From: Chrysogorgia sp. JL179-B06
Taxonomy: Eukaryota; Cnidaria; Anthozoa; Scleralcyonacea; Chrysogorgiidae
DNA length: 64,000 bases
Direction: 5' to 3'
Assembly (NCBI GenBank): GCA_035772405.1
Contig: JAYKKM010000263.1
Coordinates: forward strand, 6,477,501 to 6,541,500
The notes under the pieces were generated by a model. That model searched no databases and had not been told where the DNA came from. It worked only from the letters and a program-made list of their open reading frames with translations. Position 1 is the first letter of the stretch. The number at the start of each line of letters is the position of its first letter. A program made the position numbers and the translations under genes. Shown in pieces: positions 1-11,454 of the stretch.

Positions 1-365
1 TTTATGTGACCAATTTAATCACTCATCCGTGCTGTTTAAATGTTAATAAACATAAATTGGATAGTTGCTTTATTATACAGAAAACACAATAGGTCACGTA
101 ATGACGAACGACTACACATTTGCTTAAATCTAGATAACATAGACCTTGATTTATATCAAGTTTCCAAACAATGTCCATTTATTAACTAGGAAGAGACTAA
201 GCTTCAGTTATTGGCAAAAATACTGACCTGCTTAATGTCGATATTCCAGAATACTGTCGAGGTCTTCAATCCATTTCCTCGCATAGCAAAAATATAAATA
301 AAAAGTAGAGTGGCTTTAGTGCTGTGTAGACAGTGTTTCGAATATAGTAAAAAGAAAAGGTTGTA
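1..365. other. no gene seen
   Basis: AT-rich sequence with only short random reading frames on both strands. No splice-consistent coding block, RNA gene or repeat was recognised. Confidence 0.5.
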
Positions 366-485
366 AACTGTCGAGAACTTGAGGAACAAACTACATGTAC
401 TATAACGTTTCGAGCTGTGAGTAACAGAGTTTTATGAAGAAGGGCTCGAAACCTCACTAGTTTGTTCCTGTAAGTTCTTGGCAGT
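366..485. repeat. short foldback (MITE-like) element
   Basis: The left arm (CTGTCGAGAACTTGAGGAAC, about 366-392) is the diverged reverse complement of the right arm at about 457-485. A second inner pair built on TTTCGAGC/GCTCGAAA lies between them. The size of about 120 bp and the absence of coding capacity fit a small non-autonomous inverted-repeat element. Confidence 0.5.
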
Positions 486-1513
486 TTAGGTTTCGCTTAA
501 TCTTCTTTATCCATAGTCATTTAGTGATGTTTTTCTCCTACTCCTATATACCTCCCCAAACTTCTGAATTGTAGGATGGTAATTATACTTCTCTGTATCA
601 CTTACGTTGTTTTATAAATCCATCAGAGTGAGACCATATTATGTGCTATACAGGCTGATACAGCATACTCTTTTGTTTTCTGTCGGTTGGTAACTATCGC
701 ATAATTAATAACCTATAATGGTACATTAAGTCAACGTTAAAAGCCTTGCCACAACTATCTAGATTAGGGTACGCTGGTAGCGTCCGCATATGAGTACGAG
801 AAGCAAGCTGTAGTGTTGGTTGATTTTGGATTTAATAGCCGTCAGCCAGTCCAAAAATTGTGTGACTAACACTGAACCAATGCGCATGCCCGAAGCCTCC
901 TATACATTTGGTAATTAAATCTTTGAAGAAACTCAATTGATAGATGATATAAGTTTAAACTAGAATTATGAAAACCTCTGGAAAACAGAAGAACATGGTC
1001 TGATAAGCATATTTGACAAGTTAAAAGCCACAGGTTCGGTTTTTATTTCAATGCTGTTTTTGTTCTTGTTCTCCATGTTTTCTTGTAATTCCCCAGAAAA
1101 TTATTAATTACCACGATTTCAATATTTTATTTTATTATATAATAGACAGTGTTTTATTGATGGTTCCGCCACTAATGAAACTGATAACCACACATGCGTT
1201 GATTATCGTGTTTTAAAATGTTTGTAAAATCGCATTACACTCTTGTGCTCTATTTTTGTTGATTATATAATAAACAGAAAAATACATGGATGCTTAGAAA
1301 TATTAACTTTATTTCTCGTATTGACCAGGATATCTCACTCGTTCGATATCCTAGTCAACACTCAAAATAAATTTCAGATTTCCGCACACCATGTATTATT
1401 CTATTTATTTTATTTTAGTGTACATCAGTGTTGTAACAAAAACTGAAGAAAACAAGACTCGTGTATACGACAAGAAATATTCGTGTATTTTTTGAGAAAA
1501 AGAAATCGTCAAG
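486..1513. other. no gene seen; one small hairpin
   Basis: AT-rich DNA with no supported gene. A compact hairpin at about 1320-1357 has 13-14 bp arms (GACCAGGATATC paired with GATATCCTAGTC) and a loop of about 8 nt. Nothing else stands out. Confidence 0.5.
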
Positions 1514-2389
1514 ATGACTAGTCATTTGAAGGATGTTCATCAAAACGAACCTGATGTTGCTAAAGCTTGAAATACTAAAGACAAAAAAGAAAGGCAACTT
1601 CAGTTCGATAAACTCCGGTCCTTGGGGATTTCCACCACAACACTAAAGTGCTACAAGCAGGGAACGGGGAATTAAAAGTCCTCTGTAGACCAAATTGTCT
1701 TAAGCTTAAGGACAGGGATTGCCCTGTGATTACCTGCCATGCACGTTTTGCCTGGCTTTCTTGAGAAAACGATAGTTGTCGAACCACGCTAAAAACTGCC
1801 TGTGTGCATCAGAAGAGGTTTCTAGCAAGTCCCTCAGATATAGAGGAAGACTGCTTCTTGCAGCAAATAAATTTAGTGGTGAGAACAGCAAAGTGCTCTC
1901 TATGATGGCAGAGATGACACCATTCTTATGTATGGCGCAACTACATTCGAAAGGCTTAAAGAAGGAAATGTGTGGCTTGTCCGAAAAGATGCGAGAGGCC
2001 GGCCAGATTTTTTTCACGTAGGTGAAAATTTGAACAAGCCAACGCTGACAATGCAAGACCTTGTCACTCCATATATGTTCAATGATGTCATCGCAGCAAT
2101 GAAGAAAGCTTGTGGATACTCAGCTTCCAGTGGGTTTAAAGCTACTTCAACAGCATTGAAAATGGGCCACACCATGAAGGCGATTGCTTCTGTCGTGAGA
2201 GGTAATGCACTGCGAAGCTGCGATCCCAACAGGAACGATATCGCTGATTATCTGCAGCTCCACGATTCTGAATGGGCCAGTAAAATTTCCAGTACTGTGT
2301 CAAACAACCTATCATTCAGGAAGCATAATAATCCAGACTGGCTTCCAGTTACCAACGACTTGAAAAAACTTCGGCAAATCCAAAAATAG
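1514..2389 (+). pseudogene. relic of an uncharacterised multicopy gene family with an N-terminal zinc finger
   Basis: Three frames must be joined. 1514-1567 begins with ATG and reads MTSHLKDVHQNEPDVAKA before a TGA. 1728-1922 holds a zinc-knuckle-like block, DYLPCTFCLAFLRKR, stop, LSNHAKNC (pattern C-x2-C...H-x4-C). 1929-2389 reads open and contains GFKATSTALKMGHTMKAIAS and HDSEWASKISSTVS. From memory this order (CxxC/HxxxC finger, then LKxGH and a SEWxxxxS block) recurs in many unnamed multicopy genes of cnidarians and other marine animals; I know of no function. Two in-frame stops and at least two frameshifts show that it is dead. A probable further exon lies at 4562-4706, past a foldback element. 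Confidence 0.65.
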
Positions 2390-2599
2390 GTCCGCAATGC
2401 GAACATGTGGGTACCGGGAGCAATGAGCATGGGGTGTGACCAAAAGGAGGCCCATTTTTATGAAACAAAAACACTATGTTATCTAAACTGAGGAAAGAAA
2501 AATCCAAATCTGTGATACTAACTGAAATATTAGTATTATTGTCATGGAGGCTATTTATCATTATATTCATGTGGTGCCTTTAAAGTGTCTATGAAATGA

Positions 2600-3320
2600 A
2601 AATTTGCCACAATTTTTTATTGTACTTGAAAGAACACTTGGAAAAAATGGCTTTTAGATGCTTTTCATGTTATTCTGTTCTTGAATTATTACGCTTTATA
2701 TAATTTGAGCTGTGACGTCACAAGATGGACACAGCATTACACCAAAACAGGCATATCTTCAGACCGGTTTGACTAAAGCGATTCAAACCTAGCTGACTAA
2801 CTAACTAAATCAAGAAAACTAAACATTGTCATGGTTCTAATGTGGTTACTATGGTAACAGAGTTTCCAGATTACTCTCTTCCTTTATATGAATTATTTGT
2901 TTTCGACCACATTTACAGCAACTTATTCAGTTTTAGTCAATGATTTCCAATGTAACAATACTGTTTAAAACAATAAAAAAGTAACTGCAATGATGAAAAG
3001 TACAACATTTTGTTTCTTTACAAAGTGGCCTGGGAATGAATATGTTACCATGGGAACCTAATAACAACAATCACAATGAAGAAAAACAAGTCTTGTTGAC
3101 TCAGTAAGTCTGTATGGTTTGAGCCAGTTTAGTCAAACCAATCCAAAGATAAGCCTGTTTTTGAGTTTTGATGTAATGCTATGTCCATCTTGTGACGTCA
3201 TATCTCAAGTTACATGAAATGTAACTCAAGAACGACATAAGATACAAAAGTCACTGTCATGTAAAAGCTATTTTTCATTATTTTTTGTGTTCTTTCAAAT
3301 ACAATGATGGAGTATTTTCT
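2600..3320. repeat. about 0.7 kb foldback MITE in the intron of the relic gene
   Basis: A left arm at about 2605-2800 and a right arm at about 3110-3315 are imperfect reverse complements of roughly 200 bp. Matching blocks include TGACGTCACAAGATGGACA with its complement near 3182-3200, and GGTTTGACTAAAG with its complement near 3130. The middle (about 2800-3110) has no coding capacity. This fits a long-armed non-autonomous DNA element. Confidence 0.7.
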
Positions 3321-3644
3321 GACACTGCGAACACTGAAACATTGATTGTAAAATCAATTGTTAACAAGCATATACCAAGTGTTAAAGTTCCCTTTTTCTA
3401 GTGTTATTAGTCGAGAGTATATCACATGAAAATGACGAAATTTAGCTGTTTCCCCTGCAATAGCTGTGAGAAGGCAATAATATGTTGTCGACCGTCAATA
3501 ATGAAAAAATCATGTGAAATACCACGTGAAAATGTAATCTTTGGAATGAACTCTCCTTACGCCTTAATTGTATTTAATTTAATGTTTGAAGAATAAAATA
3601 TTTCATGTCTTTACGTTTTTGTTTTTTTCTTTGACACTTGGTAT

Positions 3645-3775
3645 GATAATAAAGCACTTGTTTACTGGGACATTGGGAAAGCAGTATGTTTTGACATTCT
3701 GCTTTCATCGACGGTCTTTCATACTGGGACCACATACTGTTTCCCTCGGTCCCAGTAAATAAGTGTTAAATATTC
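3645..3775. repeat. palindromic MITE, copy 1
   Basis: The left end AAAGCACTTGTTTACTGGGA and the right end TCCCAGTAAATAAGTGTT are reverse complements. An inner GGTCTTTCATACTGGGACC segment is also palindromic. A related element lies at 7205-7370 with ends CACTTATTTACTGGTACC. Confidence 0.65.
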
Positions 3776-4560
3776 ATAGTTGGTTTCTAAACCAAAAAAT
3801 AAATTTGTAAATGCAATTTCTCCAGCTAGTTATTCACTATAAGTTCATTTATTGATACCACGACAGGAACATCAGTTAACAACAAAACATCTTTATTTAC
3901 AGAACCTTTAATGACTTTAATACAGCCATACAAACAATTCCCATGTAACAAAATATTGTTCAAGCCATTCATGCAATTACCGCATAAATATGTTTACCTT
4001 ATGCAAAAATTATAGCGGTCAATGATTTGCTATACACTGTATACCAGCATTGTCGCCAAATTTAGACTGACTTCCTCACCTGAAACTGTCAGATGGATAT
4101 ACTGTATTAGTGTATAACATTTGAATTTGACGAAGAAATATAAAACAAAAACAGTCACATAAACAACATAGTACCTGTAGCTACTCAGAGGAGCGAAGCT
4201 ATTAAGCACATAATTTTATGATCAAAGAAATACCTTGTACAGTAAATAAGTGAAAACGAGAAAGATACAACTTACCTTTAATGTAAACTACACAAGCCAA
4301 ACGCAGTCGATCCGCCACGAGGAAGAGCGAATTATTAAGCCAAAATTAAAACGCATTCGATCAGAAGACACCACGAATTGATTGCCAACTTAAACGACAC
4401 GACCTTTGTACGTTGAACTTGTCGAGTCGTCGACAAGTTAAGATTTTTCGAGATTTTCTACCGTATAGTTTGTTTCGATGATCGAGGGGACGACATTTTC
4501 CGATGAATTCCGAATGAGTATCTGAGTTGCGCAGTTGTAATTTCGATGTTGAACCCCTAA
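3776..4560. other. no gene seen (probable intron and flank)
   Basis: AT-rich sequence between the two halves of the relic gene. It has no coding block or recognised repeat. Confidence 0.45.
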
Positions 4561-4561
4561 A

Positions 4562-4706
4562 TACCTAGATAAACACCTCAACGCCGTGACTATACAAAAA
4601 ATGAAGGAATGCTTCACAAAACTGCAAGCGCTTCCTAACCCAGAAAACTGGAGGGAGCTGGCTGTTATTTGTGTGTCTAGGATGATAAGTTTCAACAAAC
4701 GAAGAG
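4562..4706 (+). pseudogene. exon of the same uncharacterised family as 1514-2389
   Basis: The frame YLDKHLNAVTIQKMKECF... continues to LPNPENWRELAVICVSR and MISFNKRRG, then meets a consensus 5' splice site (GAAGAG^GTAAGA at 4706/4707). In the multicopy family recalled for 1514-2389, a block of the form W..LA...L.R...FNKRRxGE follows the SEW block, so this is probably its next exon, displaced by about 2.2 kb of intron that contains a foldback element. The donor splices in phase (phase 1) to the acceptor TTTTAAGCAG before 4934, which opens a different recombinase family. The exon itself is intact; the gene is not. Confidence 0.55.
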
Positions 4707-4929
4707 GTAAGACATTTAAAACACTACAACTATACAATTTTAATAATATAATCATTTACTACAATGTAAATGGTTTTAACCAAGGGTGATAACTAATCTT
4801 TTAGTAGGAAGCCATATTCATTATAACAAATGGTTTTCAAAGGAGTCCTTGAACTAAAGTTCGTCACATTACAAGAGAATTGCATGAAATCGATAACAAA
4901 ACACTAACAGCTATATACGTTTGTTTTAA

Positions 4930-5921
4930 GCAGAAGTAAAAAACCTAAACGGCGAAGACTACAGTAGGTCAACTCTACTTGGTTTGAGAAATGGTCTGGA
5001 AAGATACCTAAACTCCCCACCATACAACAGAGGCATTACAATAACTGGTAACCCAGAATTCAAGAAGTCCAACGTAGTTCTCAACGCAAAAATTAAATCC
5101 CTCAAAAAGGAAGGTAAACAAAACGTAAATCACAAACCTCCAGCTTGAACCTGAAGACTTGGAAAAACTCAAGACAAGTGGTGTATTCAATACATAAAAT
5201 CCTCTTCGACTGCTGTGGAATGTGTGGTTTCACACGGTGTTATTCTGGTGCAGACGAGGCCACAAAGGACAAAGAAGTTTAACGAAAAATAGCTTCGTGT
5301 TTACACAAGATCCCACAGGCGATGAGTATGTGACGATGACACACTGCGAGTCTTCCAAAAACCATCCTGGAGGAATAAAGGATACAGAGAGCTTCCAACA
5401 CCTGGGTCGTATGTACAAGACAAAGGAAGAAAATTATGGCTATAATGCCTTGAAACTGTACATCAGCAAGTTAAATCCTGAATGCGAAGCATTATTTCAG
5501 TACCCAAAGCATCAATGGAAGCCAACCGATATAACTTGGTACGAAAATCGACCACTTGGCGTCAACAATGAAGGGCATCAGCAATGGTGCTGGTTTATCC
5601 ACGATCTACACAAACCACTGTAAGAGCGACTTCAATCACCATATGATCAAATGCTGGCTTGACCAACCGACATATGTCCATTTCAGGCCATCGAAGATTC
5701 GAAATGAGCAGTCACTACAACCGTCGGCCATCCACAGCTTAAGCGCTGTTCTTTTACAAGCTCTTGGTGATGAAACCAATCCACCAGCTCAAAGAAGGTG
5801 TATCCAGAATGATAGTAATTCAAAAGCTATGACACCTTCAGCTGCAACAACAACAAGCTTCAGATCGAACTACGAACTACGCGACGGACGCAGCTCAACG
5901 CGGCAGAGTCGAAGGTTTTAG
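4930..5921 (+). pseudogene. Crypton-like / DUF3504-type tyrosine recombinase relic
   Basis: Block order matches the tyrosine recombinases of Crypton-type elements. The core-binding part (EDYSRSTLLGLRNGLERYL, then NPEFKKSNVVLNAKIKSLKK) is followed by FHTVLFWCRRGHKGQR with its catalytic arginine region at about 5225-5270, SKNHPGG at about 5358, GYNALKLYISKLNPECEALF at about 5441-5500 and WYENRPLGVN. Then come HC(x)R (about 5616), SGHRR (about 5688) and SHYNRRPS (about 5710), which supply the His-Arg, His and Tyr positions. Catalysis would be strand cleavage by the tyrosine. At least four frameshifts or stops are present, for example a TGA near 5148 and a TGA inside the C-terminal block, so it is inactive. 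A 5' intron (4707-4933) is likely. Confidence 0.75.
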
Positions 5922-5931
5922 TAAAGGCGCC

Positions 5932-6180
5932 ACAGGTTGCCACCATACGACCCATGACCTCTGAGCACAGCTAAAGTTAGGGAGGGAAACCGGAGTACCC
6001 GGAGAAAAACCTTCGAAGCACGGGAGAGAATCAACTCTACTCACATAAATCTCACGAAGCTCAGGAATCGAACGAGGTAGTCACCCATCCAAGTGCTAAC
6101 CTCGTCCGATCGGGCTTAACTTCAGAACTCAGCGATGAGAAGCAGCGTGCTAACAGCACACGCCACCCGTGCTTTTGGGG
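5932..6180 (-). repeat. 5S rRNA-derived SINE (SINE3 class)
   Basis: On the minus strand the block at about 6070-6130 reads GAAGTTAAGC...GGTTAGCACTTGGATGGGT, which is the internal promoter region of 5S rRNA (A box, intermediate element and C box). It then continues into a non-5S body with the CTCCGGGTACTCCGG motif often seen in SINE bodies. The head is diverged (the expected GTTAGTACTTGG has one change), so this is a 5S-derived SINE rather than a 5S gene. Confidence 0.7.
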
Positions 6181-6439
6181 GTTCACTGATATTCCGTTCT
6201 CTGATTGGTAGTTGAAACTTTTTGGGAGAATTGCACTATTCATCAAGTTTTTAAAATAAATTTAATCGTTATTTCTGTGTCGTTATTTTATAAAAGTATT
6301 ACCAAATGATTTTCCGTGCAGGATACTGTGATCCAAACACTTGGGAAGTTGCTCGACTTTCGAAAAGCAGTAGTAGTGAGAACACATTATAATATTAGTT
6401 CACATACATGTATAATTATCTACTTTTTCTGGGGGTATG

Positions 6440-6700
6440 CCACCAGACCCTCCAGAGAGGTTCATGAACCCATTTGTCTTACTGCCCCCTGGCAAAATAA
6501 TCTGCCTCCCACGACTGAGGTCACGGAGTTTGAGTCCGGCATTCGGATATTTTATCACACATGGGAAGAGCTTGTTGAACTATCTAACAAAAGTTGTGGG
6601 GATTCTCTAGTTCCCCCCATAGGGTAAAGAATAATAGTTAGAGAACTACAGTAATGATAAAAACTGTAAACAAATCTTGAACTGGTATAATATAGTTCAC
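6440..6700 (+). repeat. diverged copy of the tRNA-derived SINE found at 49.9-50.3 kb
   Basis: A run around 6500-6610 (CTGCCTCCCACGACTGAGGTC, a degenerate B box, CGGCATTCGGA, then GGGAAGAGCTTGTTGAACT) aligns with the minus-strand SINE at 49905-50275. Similarity is clear in order but low in identity, so the boundaries are uncertain. Confidence 0.4.
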
Positions 6701-7194
6701 CTGATTTTGAAATAAACTCCCATATACATGACCATTTTTCAGCAGCCACATTGTCATGACAGTTAAAGGCCGTTTTCAGTACCAGGGTCAGACCTAGTCA
6801 TTGCTGGCATTACTGCACAAAATGAATGTAAAAGATCACTTTGGATACTAGCTGCCAATGTACATACAAGGTAATTATTCTAGAGCACATCATTGTGGGA
6901 TTACTGCGACTATATAAAAATAGTAATTGGCACAAAATTACATTAATACCAGCACATCAAACTGGACACTGCTGGTACAAAAATAGCTTGCATAAGGATC
7001 AAGCTTCAATGTCTTGCTGATACAATAGTTACAAAATAAAATATTTGAGGTTATAGGCAGTTTAAACTATGGTAGTGGGAAACAATTGTTTTATTTCTCC
7101 TATGGGGAAAAATATGAAAATAATATAGTATGTACTGTAGACAGTGAAGAAAAAAGATGTTGAGCAAAACCTTAAACTGTACACTTTCTTATCA
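6701..7194. other. no gene seen
   Basis: AT-rich DNA with no supported coding block or recognised repeat. Confidence 0.45.
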
Positions 7195-7199
7195 TCACA

Positions 7200-7375
7200 C
7201 TTATTTATAACAAAACACTTATTTACTGGTACCTTGGGAAAAGTTAAACACTTACTCGGCCCAAGGGAAACAGTGACATTTACTTCCTAAGGATGATGAA
7301 GTTTCTGGCCGAGACAGACTTGAGGGACATTTCAGCTTTTCCAAGGTACCAGTCATTAAGTGATTTGTTATATAG
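7200..7375. repeat. palindromic MITE, copy 2 (family of 3645-3775)
   Basis: The ends ACACTTATTTACTGGTACCT and AGGTACCAGTCATTAAGTG are reverse complements. An inner TTACTCGGCC...GGCCGAGACAG pair and the phrase GGGAAACAGT are shared with the copy at 3645-3775. It has no coding capacity. Confidence 0.6.
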
Positions 7376-7555
7376 CAACAATATTCATAGTACAGCAGTT
7401 AGACATTTGTCAACGCAGCAAAATGTGGCTTTTCGAACATCTTTAAATCGTCTATGGTTAACGTTCTAGATTTGGACGTTTACGGTAATTTTCCTGCTAC
7501 GTACTTATCTGTACAAGGGGACATTGCACTGTTAGCCTCTGACAGTGGCGGATCT

Positions 7556-8190
7556 AGAGTAAAATCTGACTGGTGCTCACCAATTAAGCAGTCCGGTGTG
7601 CGCCGTAGGCGCACCCTATTTAGGGCCGAAATTTTTTGAAAATTAAGGTCTTAAAATGGCATTTCCTGCTTATTTCCGACAGATTTAGAGTCTTTCTGGA
7701 TGGTAGATTTGTAGATATTTAAGACGCGTTTTTCCAGTTTACAAACTTCCAGGGTGGTGGGAAACTGCAGCCACAAGATATTGATTGCATCAAGCAGAAA
7801 CTGAGTAACAATATGCAAGCAAGTAACTAGTGCACATGCGGTTTCCAAGTACGCTTTTGGGCTACGGTCAATTTATTAGCCAAGAAAGATCGACTAGTTT
7901 ATTAGTAAAATTAATTTCAGCCGCCAGTTTGCGTCGAATCCAGCCGCTATTTTTTTTACATGTGATAACAAACACTTGTTTTCGCGCCGTGAACAGTGCA
8001 CTTTTTAAAAAATCTGACCGATGTTCAATTAGGTGGCGTGGTGAGCACCGCCAGGAACACTCTGGTTAAGGGAGTGCCCAGGGGCAAACTCCCCCTGAAA
8101 TATTTTGGAAATTACGGTTCCTGAAAACGCATTTCCTGTATTTGACAACGATCTAAAGTCGTCCTGGAGAGTGGATTTCCACTATATTTG
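7556..8190. repeat. diverged direct repeat pair
   Basis: About 7556-7720 and about 8028-8190 share the same order of phrases: a GTGCTCACC/GTGAGCACC head, GAAATTTTTTGAAAATTA versus GAAATATTTTGGAAATTA, then GGCATTTCCTG versus CGCATTTCCTG, and TCTTTCTGGATGGTAGATTT versus TCGTCCTGGAGAGTGGATTT. The first copy also holds a perfect GTGCGCC-GTA-GGCGCAC hairpin. Their origin is not recognised. Confidence 0.4.
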
Positions 8191-8622
8191 TACGTATTTT
8201 CTAATTTCTACAAGGTCCAGAAATTAATGGTTTACAAATTCAAACAAAATAAAACTTAATCCAAACATAATTACATTAATTCGAATTCGCTAGACAGCAA
8301 TCGAGAAACCAGTAACGTACTATAAGTTGTACAATGTAAACTATGACAAAGTTCACATTTCTTGACTTATAAACCTTAATATTTGCTGCATATAGGAACT
8401 GGGCGAGGGCACAACCTCGTGCCCAGGCTCTTACCTCCGCTGCGGAAAGACCCTGGTATCGGCTGGTCACGTGTCTCCCAGAATCTGGGAGATAACAAAA
8501 AGATTACTTTAGGGTGGGGTGACTCAACAAGATTTGTCGATACTTGTATCGAACTGAGTGCAGTCATAAATGAATATTAAACTACAACATTTAAAATATG
8601 TGCTCAGAGTCAAAGGTCGGCT

Positions 8623-9711
8623 ATGGCTTCAAAAGGAACGCCCAAAAACGAATACAAAACGTTTAGTTCTGCTTTTGATCCGTTGTCCTGTCGCCTTTGT
8701 CTGGCTGTTGGTGATGCGACTCACTGCAAAAATATTTTTAAGCCATCGAATCGCCTACTGTGCAGCAGAAATATGTGGCCAAATCATTCCTCGAGATGCC
8801 AGCCTTCCCCATCTCATATGGCGACCATGTAAACGAAGGCTTAACAACACCATGCAGTTCAAAAAGGTTATTTTAGAAACGCAAGAGCAGTTGCAACAGG
8901 GCTACCGCCAGACCAGAGTAACAACAAAACGATGCCGTGAAGTCTCGCCGTCCGTTTTAAAACCACCGGCCAAATCCCGCATGAAACTGACGACTTCGGC
9001 CAGAACTGAATTAAGCTTCGCGGATTCATGTTTACATTTACCATCAGCAACTACAGTTTCAGTTCAAGTAAGTTTACACTGAATTATGCTGAAAACATTG
9101 AGCTCTTTTGTATGATGACTGAAATTTTGTTGTTTACATATTTTCCGATGACCAACGTTTACATAAATTACCCGCTCATTCTTTTTGATTTTTGTAAAAT
9201 GGCGCAATTACTGAAGAAAGTGATGAGCCTTAAACTGCAACATGATACATTTATTATACAAATAATTATTTTGTAATTACTTTTTGTTTATTGGAATAGC
9301 AAGTTAAAAATTGATATAAATTAAAATCATATATTGACACTTAATATACCGTAAATGTTAGAATTAGAGTCTGCGCCTCTTTTCATACTTATTAGAGGGA
9401 GTGCTAAATTGGAGAGGGTGCTACAGTAATTTGAACCAAAGTGCTTATTCAAATAGGCAATCATTTAACAAAAAGCCAAAAGAATTTCAATACGAAATTT
9501 CCTCAGTAGAATTAAATAACTAGTATTGTTTGCAGAGCAGTTAGGCAAGCCAATCTAGTATACATAAAAGTATATAGATGTGACAGACCCTACCGACCAA
9601 GCAAGAGTTTTCCTTGAAGAGTTAATTGATTTAAAAAAATTATGTGCACATATGGAAATTGACACTGAACCAAACAACTTAGATTGCAAAGTATTGAGCG
9701 ACAGTATTTAA
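8623..9711 (+). pseudogene. ZAD-like zinc-binding protein gene relic (two exons)
   Basis: Exon 1 starts at ATG 8623 with CRLCLAVGDATHCKNIF, giving the first CxxC pair. One or more frameshifts after about 8730 lead to LPHLIWRPCKRRLNNTMQF and a basic tail (TKRCREVSPSV) that ends at a donor (TTCAA^GTAAGT near 9069). The spacing of two CxxC pairs resembles the ZAD domain of insect zinc-finger proteins, and similar N-termini occur in many unnamed genes of marine invertebrates. The third cysteine is replaced by Trp (WRPC). A probable last exon at about 9571-9711 reads DPTDQARVFLEELIDLKKLC and ends in TAA. It is convergent with the helicase gene. Confidence 0.5.
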
Positions 9712-9918
9712 TCACTACAGTTGATATGACAAAGTTGGACAATTGTAATATTATTTATAATTAAATATATTAATTATAATATCTATTTTGTACTCATCAA
9801 AGGGGCACTTTTTCATAGAGGTGCTAATTACAAAGGTCGGGGTTGCAAATTCAAACATTTACAATAAATTAAAATCATAGCTACTAGTATAAAGTTGTTC
9901 TTCAGAAATATTCAGTTC

Positions 9919-11454
9919 TTAAAAACAATTTAACTTGAACATATGTACACTGCAACAAAGGTGCTTTGGAGAAATTGGTTTAATGTCTTTAGGGTCAGTG
10001 TCAAGTGATTTAAGTAATAGCATTCTGAGGCAGCTGTGTTCACTTTTGCAAAATGTTCTCATTGCTTCTTGCATTGTAGTTTTGTTTATTATAGTACAGA
10101 ATTGCACTTGATGGTAAACCATCTCTTCCAGCTCGACCGGTTTCTTGGAAGTATGCCTGCATAGTATAAGGAGGGCTGATATGTATAACACCTCGGATAC
10201 ATTGTGTATCAATTCCCATTCCCAGTGCCACTGAATACCACTCTACTCTAGCTTTACTTTTGGAGGAACGCAGCTGCTTTAAAATTTCTTCTTTCATCTG
10301 CTTGGTTTGTGGGGAATGGAATTGTGCAAATAACCTATTCTCGGGAGTGGCTGAAGATCCTTGCGGATAATATTGGCTGTTTCCCAAAGTAAACTCAAAT
10401 AATTTATATGCAAACCCACACCACTTCAAAGGAATATAAATTATAGTTAAAGGGTAATGGATCTGTTCTTGTAATAAACTTTCAGCAATTGGATTAAGAA
10501 TGTTTGTTATTGAATCAATATCCTGGCCAATTCTAAAATACTTTAGGTAAAGAATATTGCTGCGGTCAAGATTTCCAACAACTTCGGCACATTTTTTTAA
10601 TCCCAGTGATTCCTTGATTAATTTCCTATCACTCATGCTGGCTGTGGCAGTCATGGCTACTACAGGTACGTTTGAAAATATAGCACATAACACTGCTAAA
10701 TTTCCATAATCCACTTTGAAATCTCTCCCCCTAAAATAAGTAATATTACAGTGTAAAATTTAAACCGCAAATACCATCTCGGTAAAACTTTAACTTCAAA
10801 CAATAAGTAATAACTATTTAAAAAACAACAACAATATACTCAAAAACAAAATATAATTTTCATTTTTTATATACTTACCATTCCAAAATGCAGTGAGCTT
10901 CGTCCACAACAATGGCACATACGTTGTCCTGGTAAGGTTTACTTTGCATCAATTTATGTCCATATAGGCAGGATACCAATGACTCTGGGTGAGCAAACAA
11001 AATGTTATAAAAGCCGTTTTCTAGTTTTATCTTGTCACTAAATTTTAAGTCTCAAACAAGGTCATCTTCTTTCTCTACCAAATCTTCTAATGTTGAACTG
11101 GTGATTGATGCTTGGATCCCAGAAGAATCCAAACGAGAAATCTGGTTGCAAATCAGCGCGTTTAAAGGGGACACGACAATTACTATACTATGGAAGTAAC
11201 TGTTACATCTCTTGAAATTGATCTGTTCTTCTTTGCAAATAATAAGCCAGGAAGAAGGTGGAAAATCCTTCAGGTGGAAAATCAAGGATTTTCCATAGCC
11301 AGTCAGTAGCACAGCGAGAACATCTCAGTTTAAAAAGATCTTCTAGACAAATTATTTGCCTAGGTTTCAAAATAATCTCGGTATACACACTTGACTTTAG
11401 ATTAGCGAATTCTAAACAGGAGAGGAATATACCACATTTCGAATTCTTCAACAT
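9919..11454 (-). pseudogene. RecQ-family DNA helicase relic
   Basis: A Q-motif-like segment (LKPRQIICLE) precedes Walker A TGYGKS (about 11300). Then come Ia (IVVSPLNALI), the DEAH box (VVDEAHCILEW, about 10890), III (AMTATAS), V (GMGID) and VI (QETGRAGRDG), so all SF2 helicase motifs are visible. A C-terminal SEHSCLRM...HLCCSV block resembles the start of the RecQ zinc-binding region. A clean 148-nt intron (10731-10878, GTAAGT...TTTTAG) joins the exons in frame between DEAHCILE and WGRDFK. Damage: a frameshift just before Walker A (about 11325), an in-frame TGA near 11055 and a frameshift near 10090. The protein would unwind DNA 3' to 5'. Its placement inside inverted repeats suggests a mobile-element copy, not the cellular RecQ gene. 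Confidence 0.85.

Noticed and set aside
6070..6130. Functional 5S rRNA gene
   Set aside because: Only the internal promoter region is 5S-like; both ends differ and a SINE body follows.
8570..9082. Single 170-residue protein as read in one frame
   Set aside because: The conserved CRLC block lies in another frame, so the long frame is a frameshifted composite of the ZAD-like relic.
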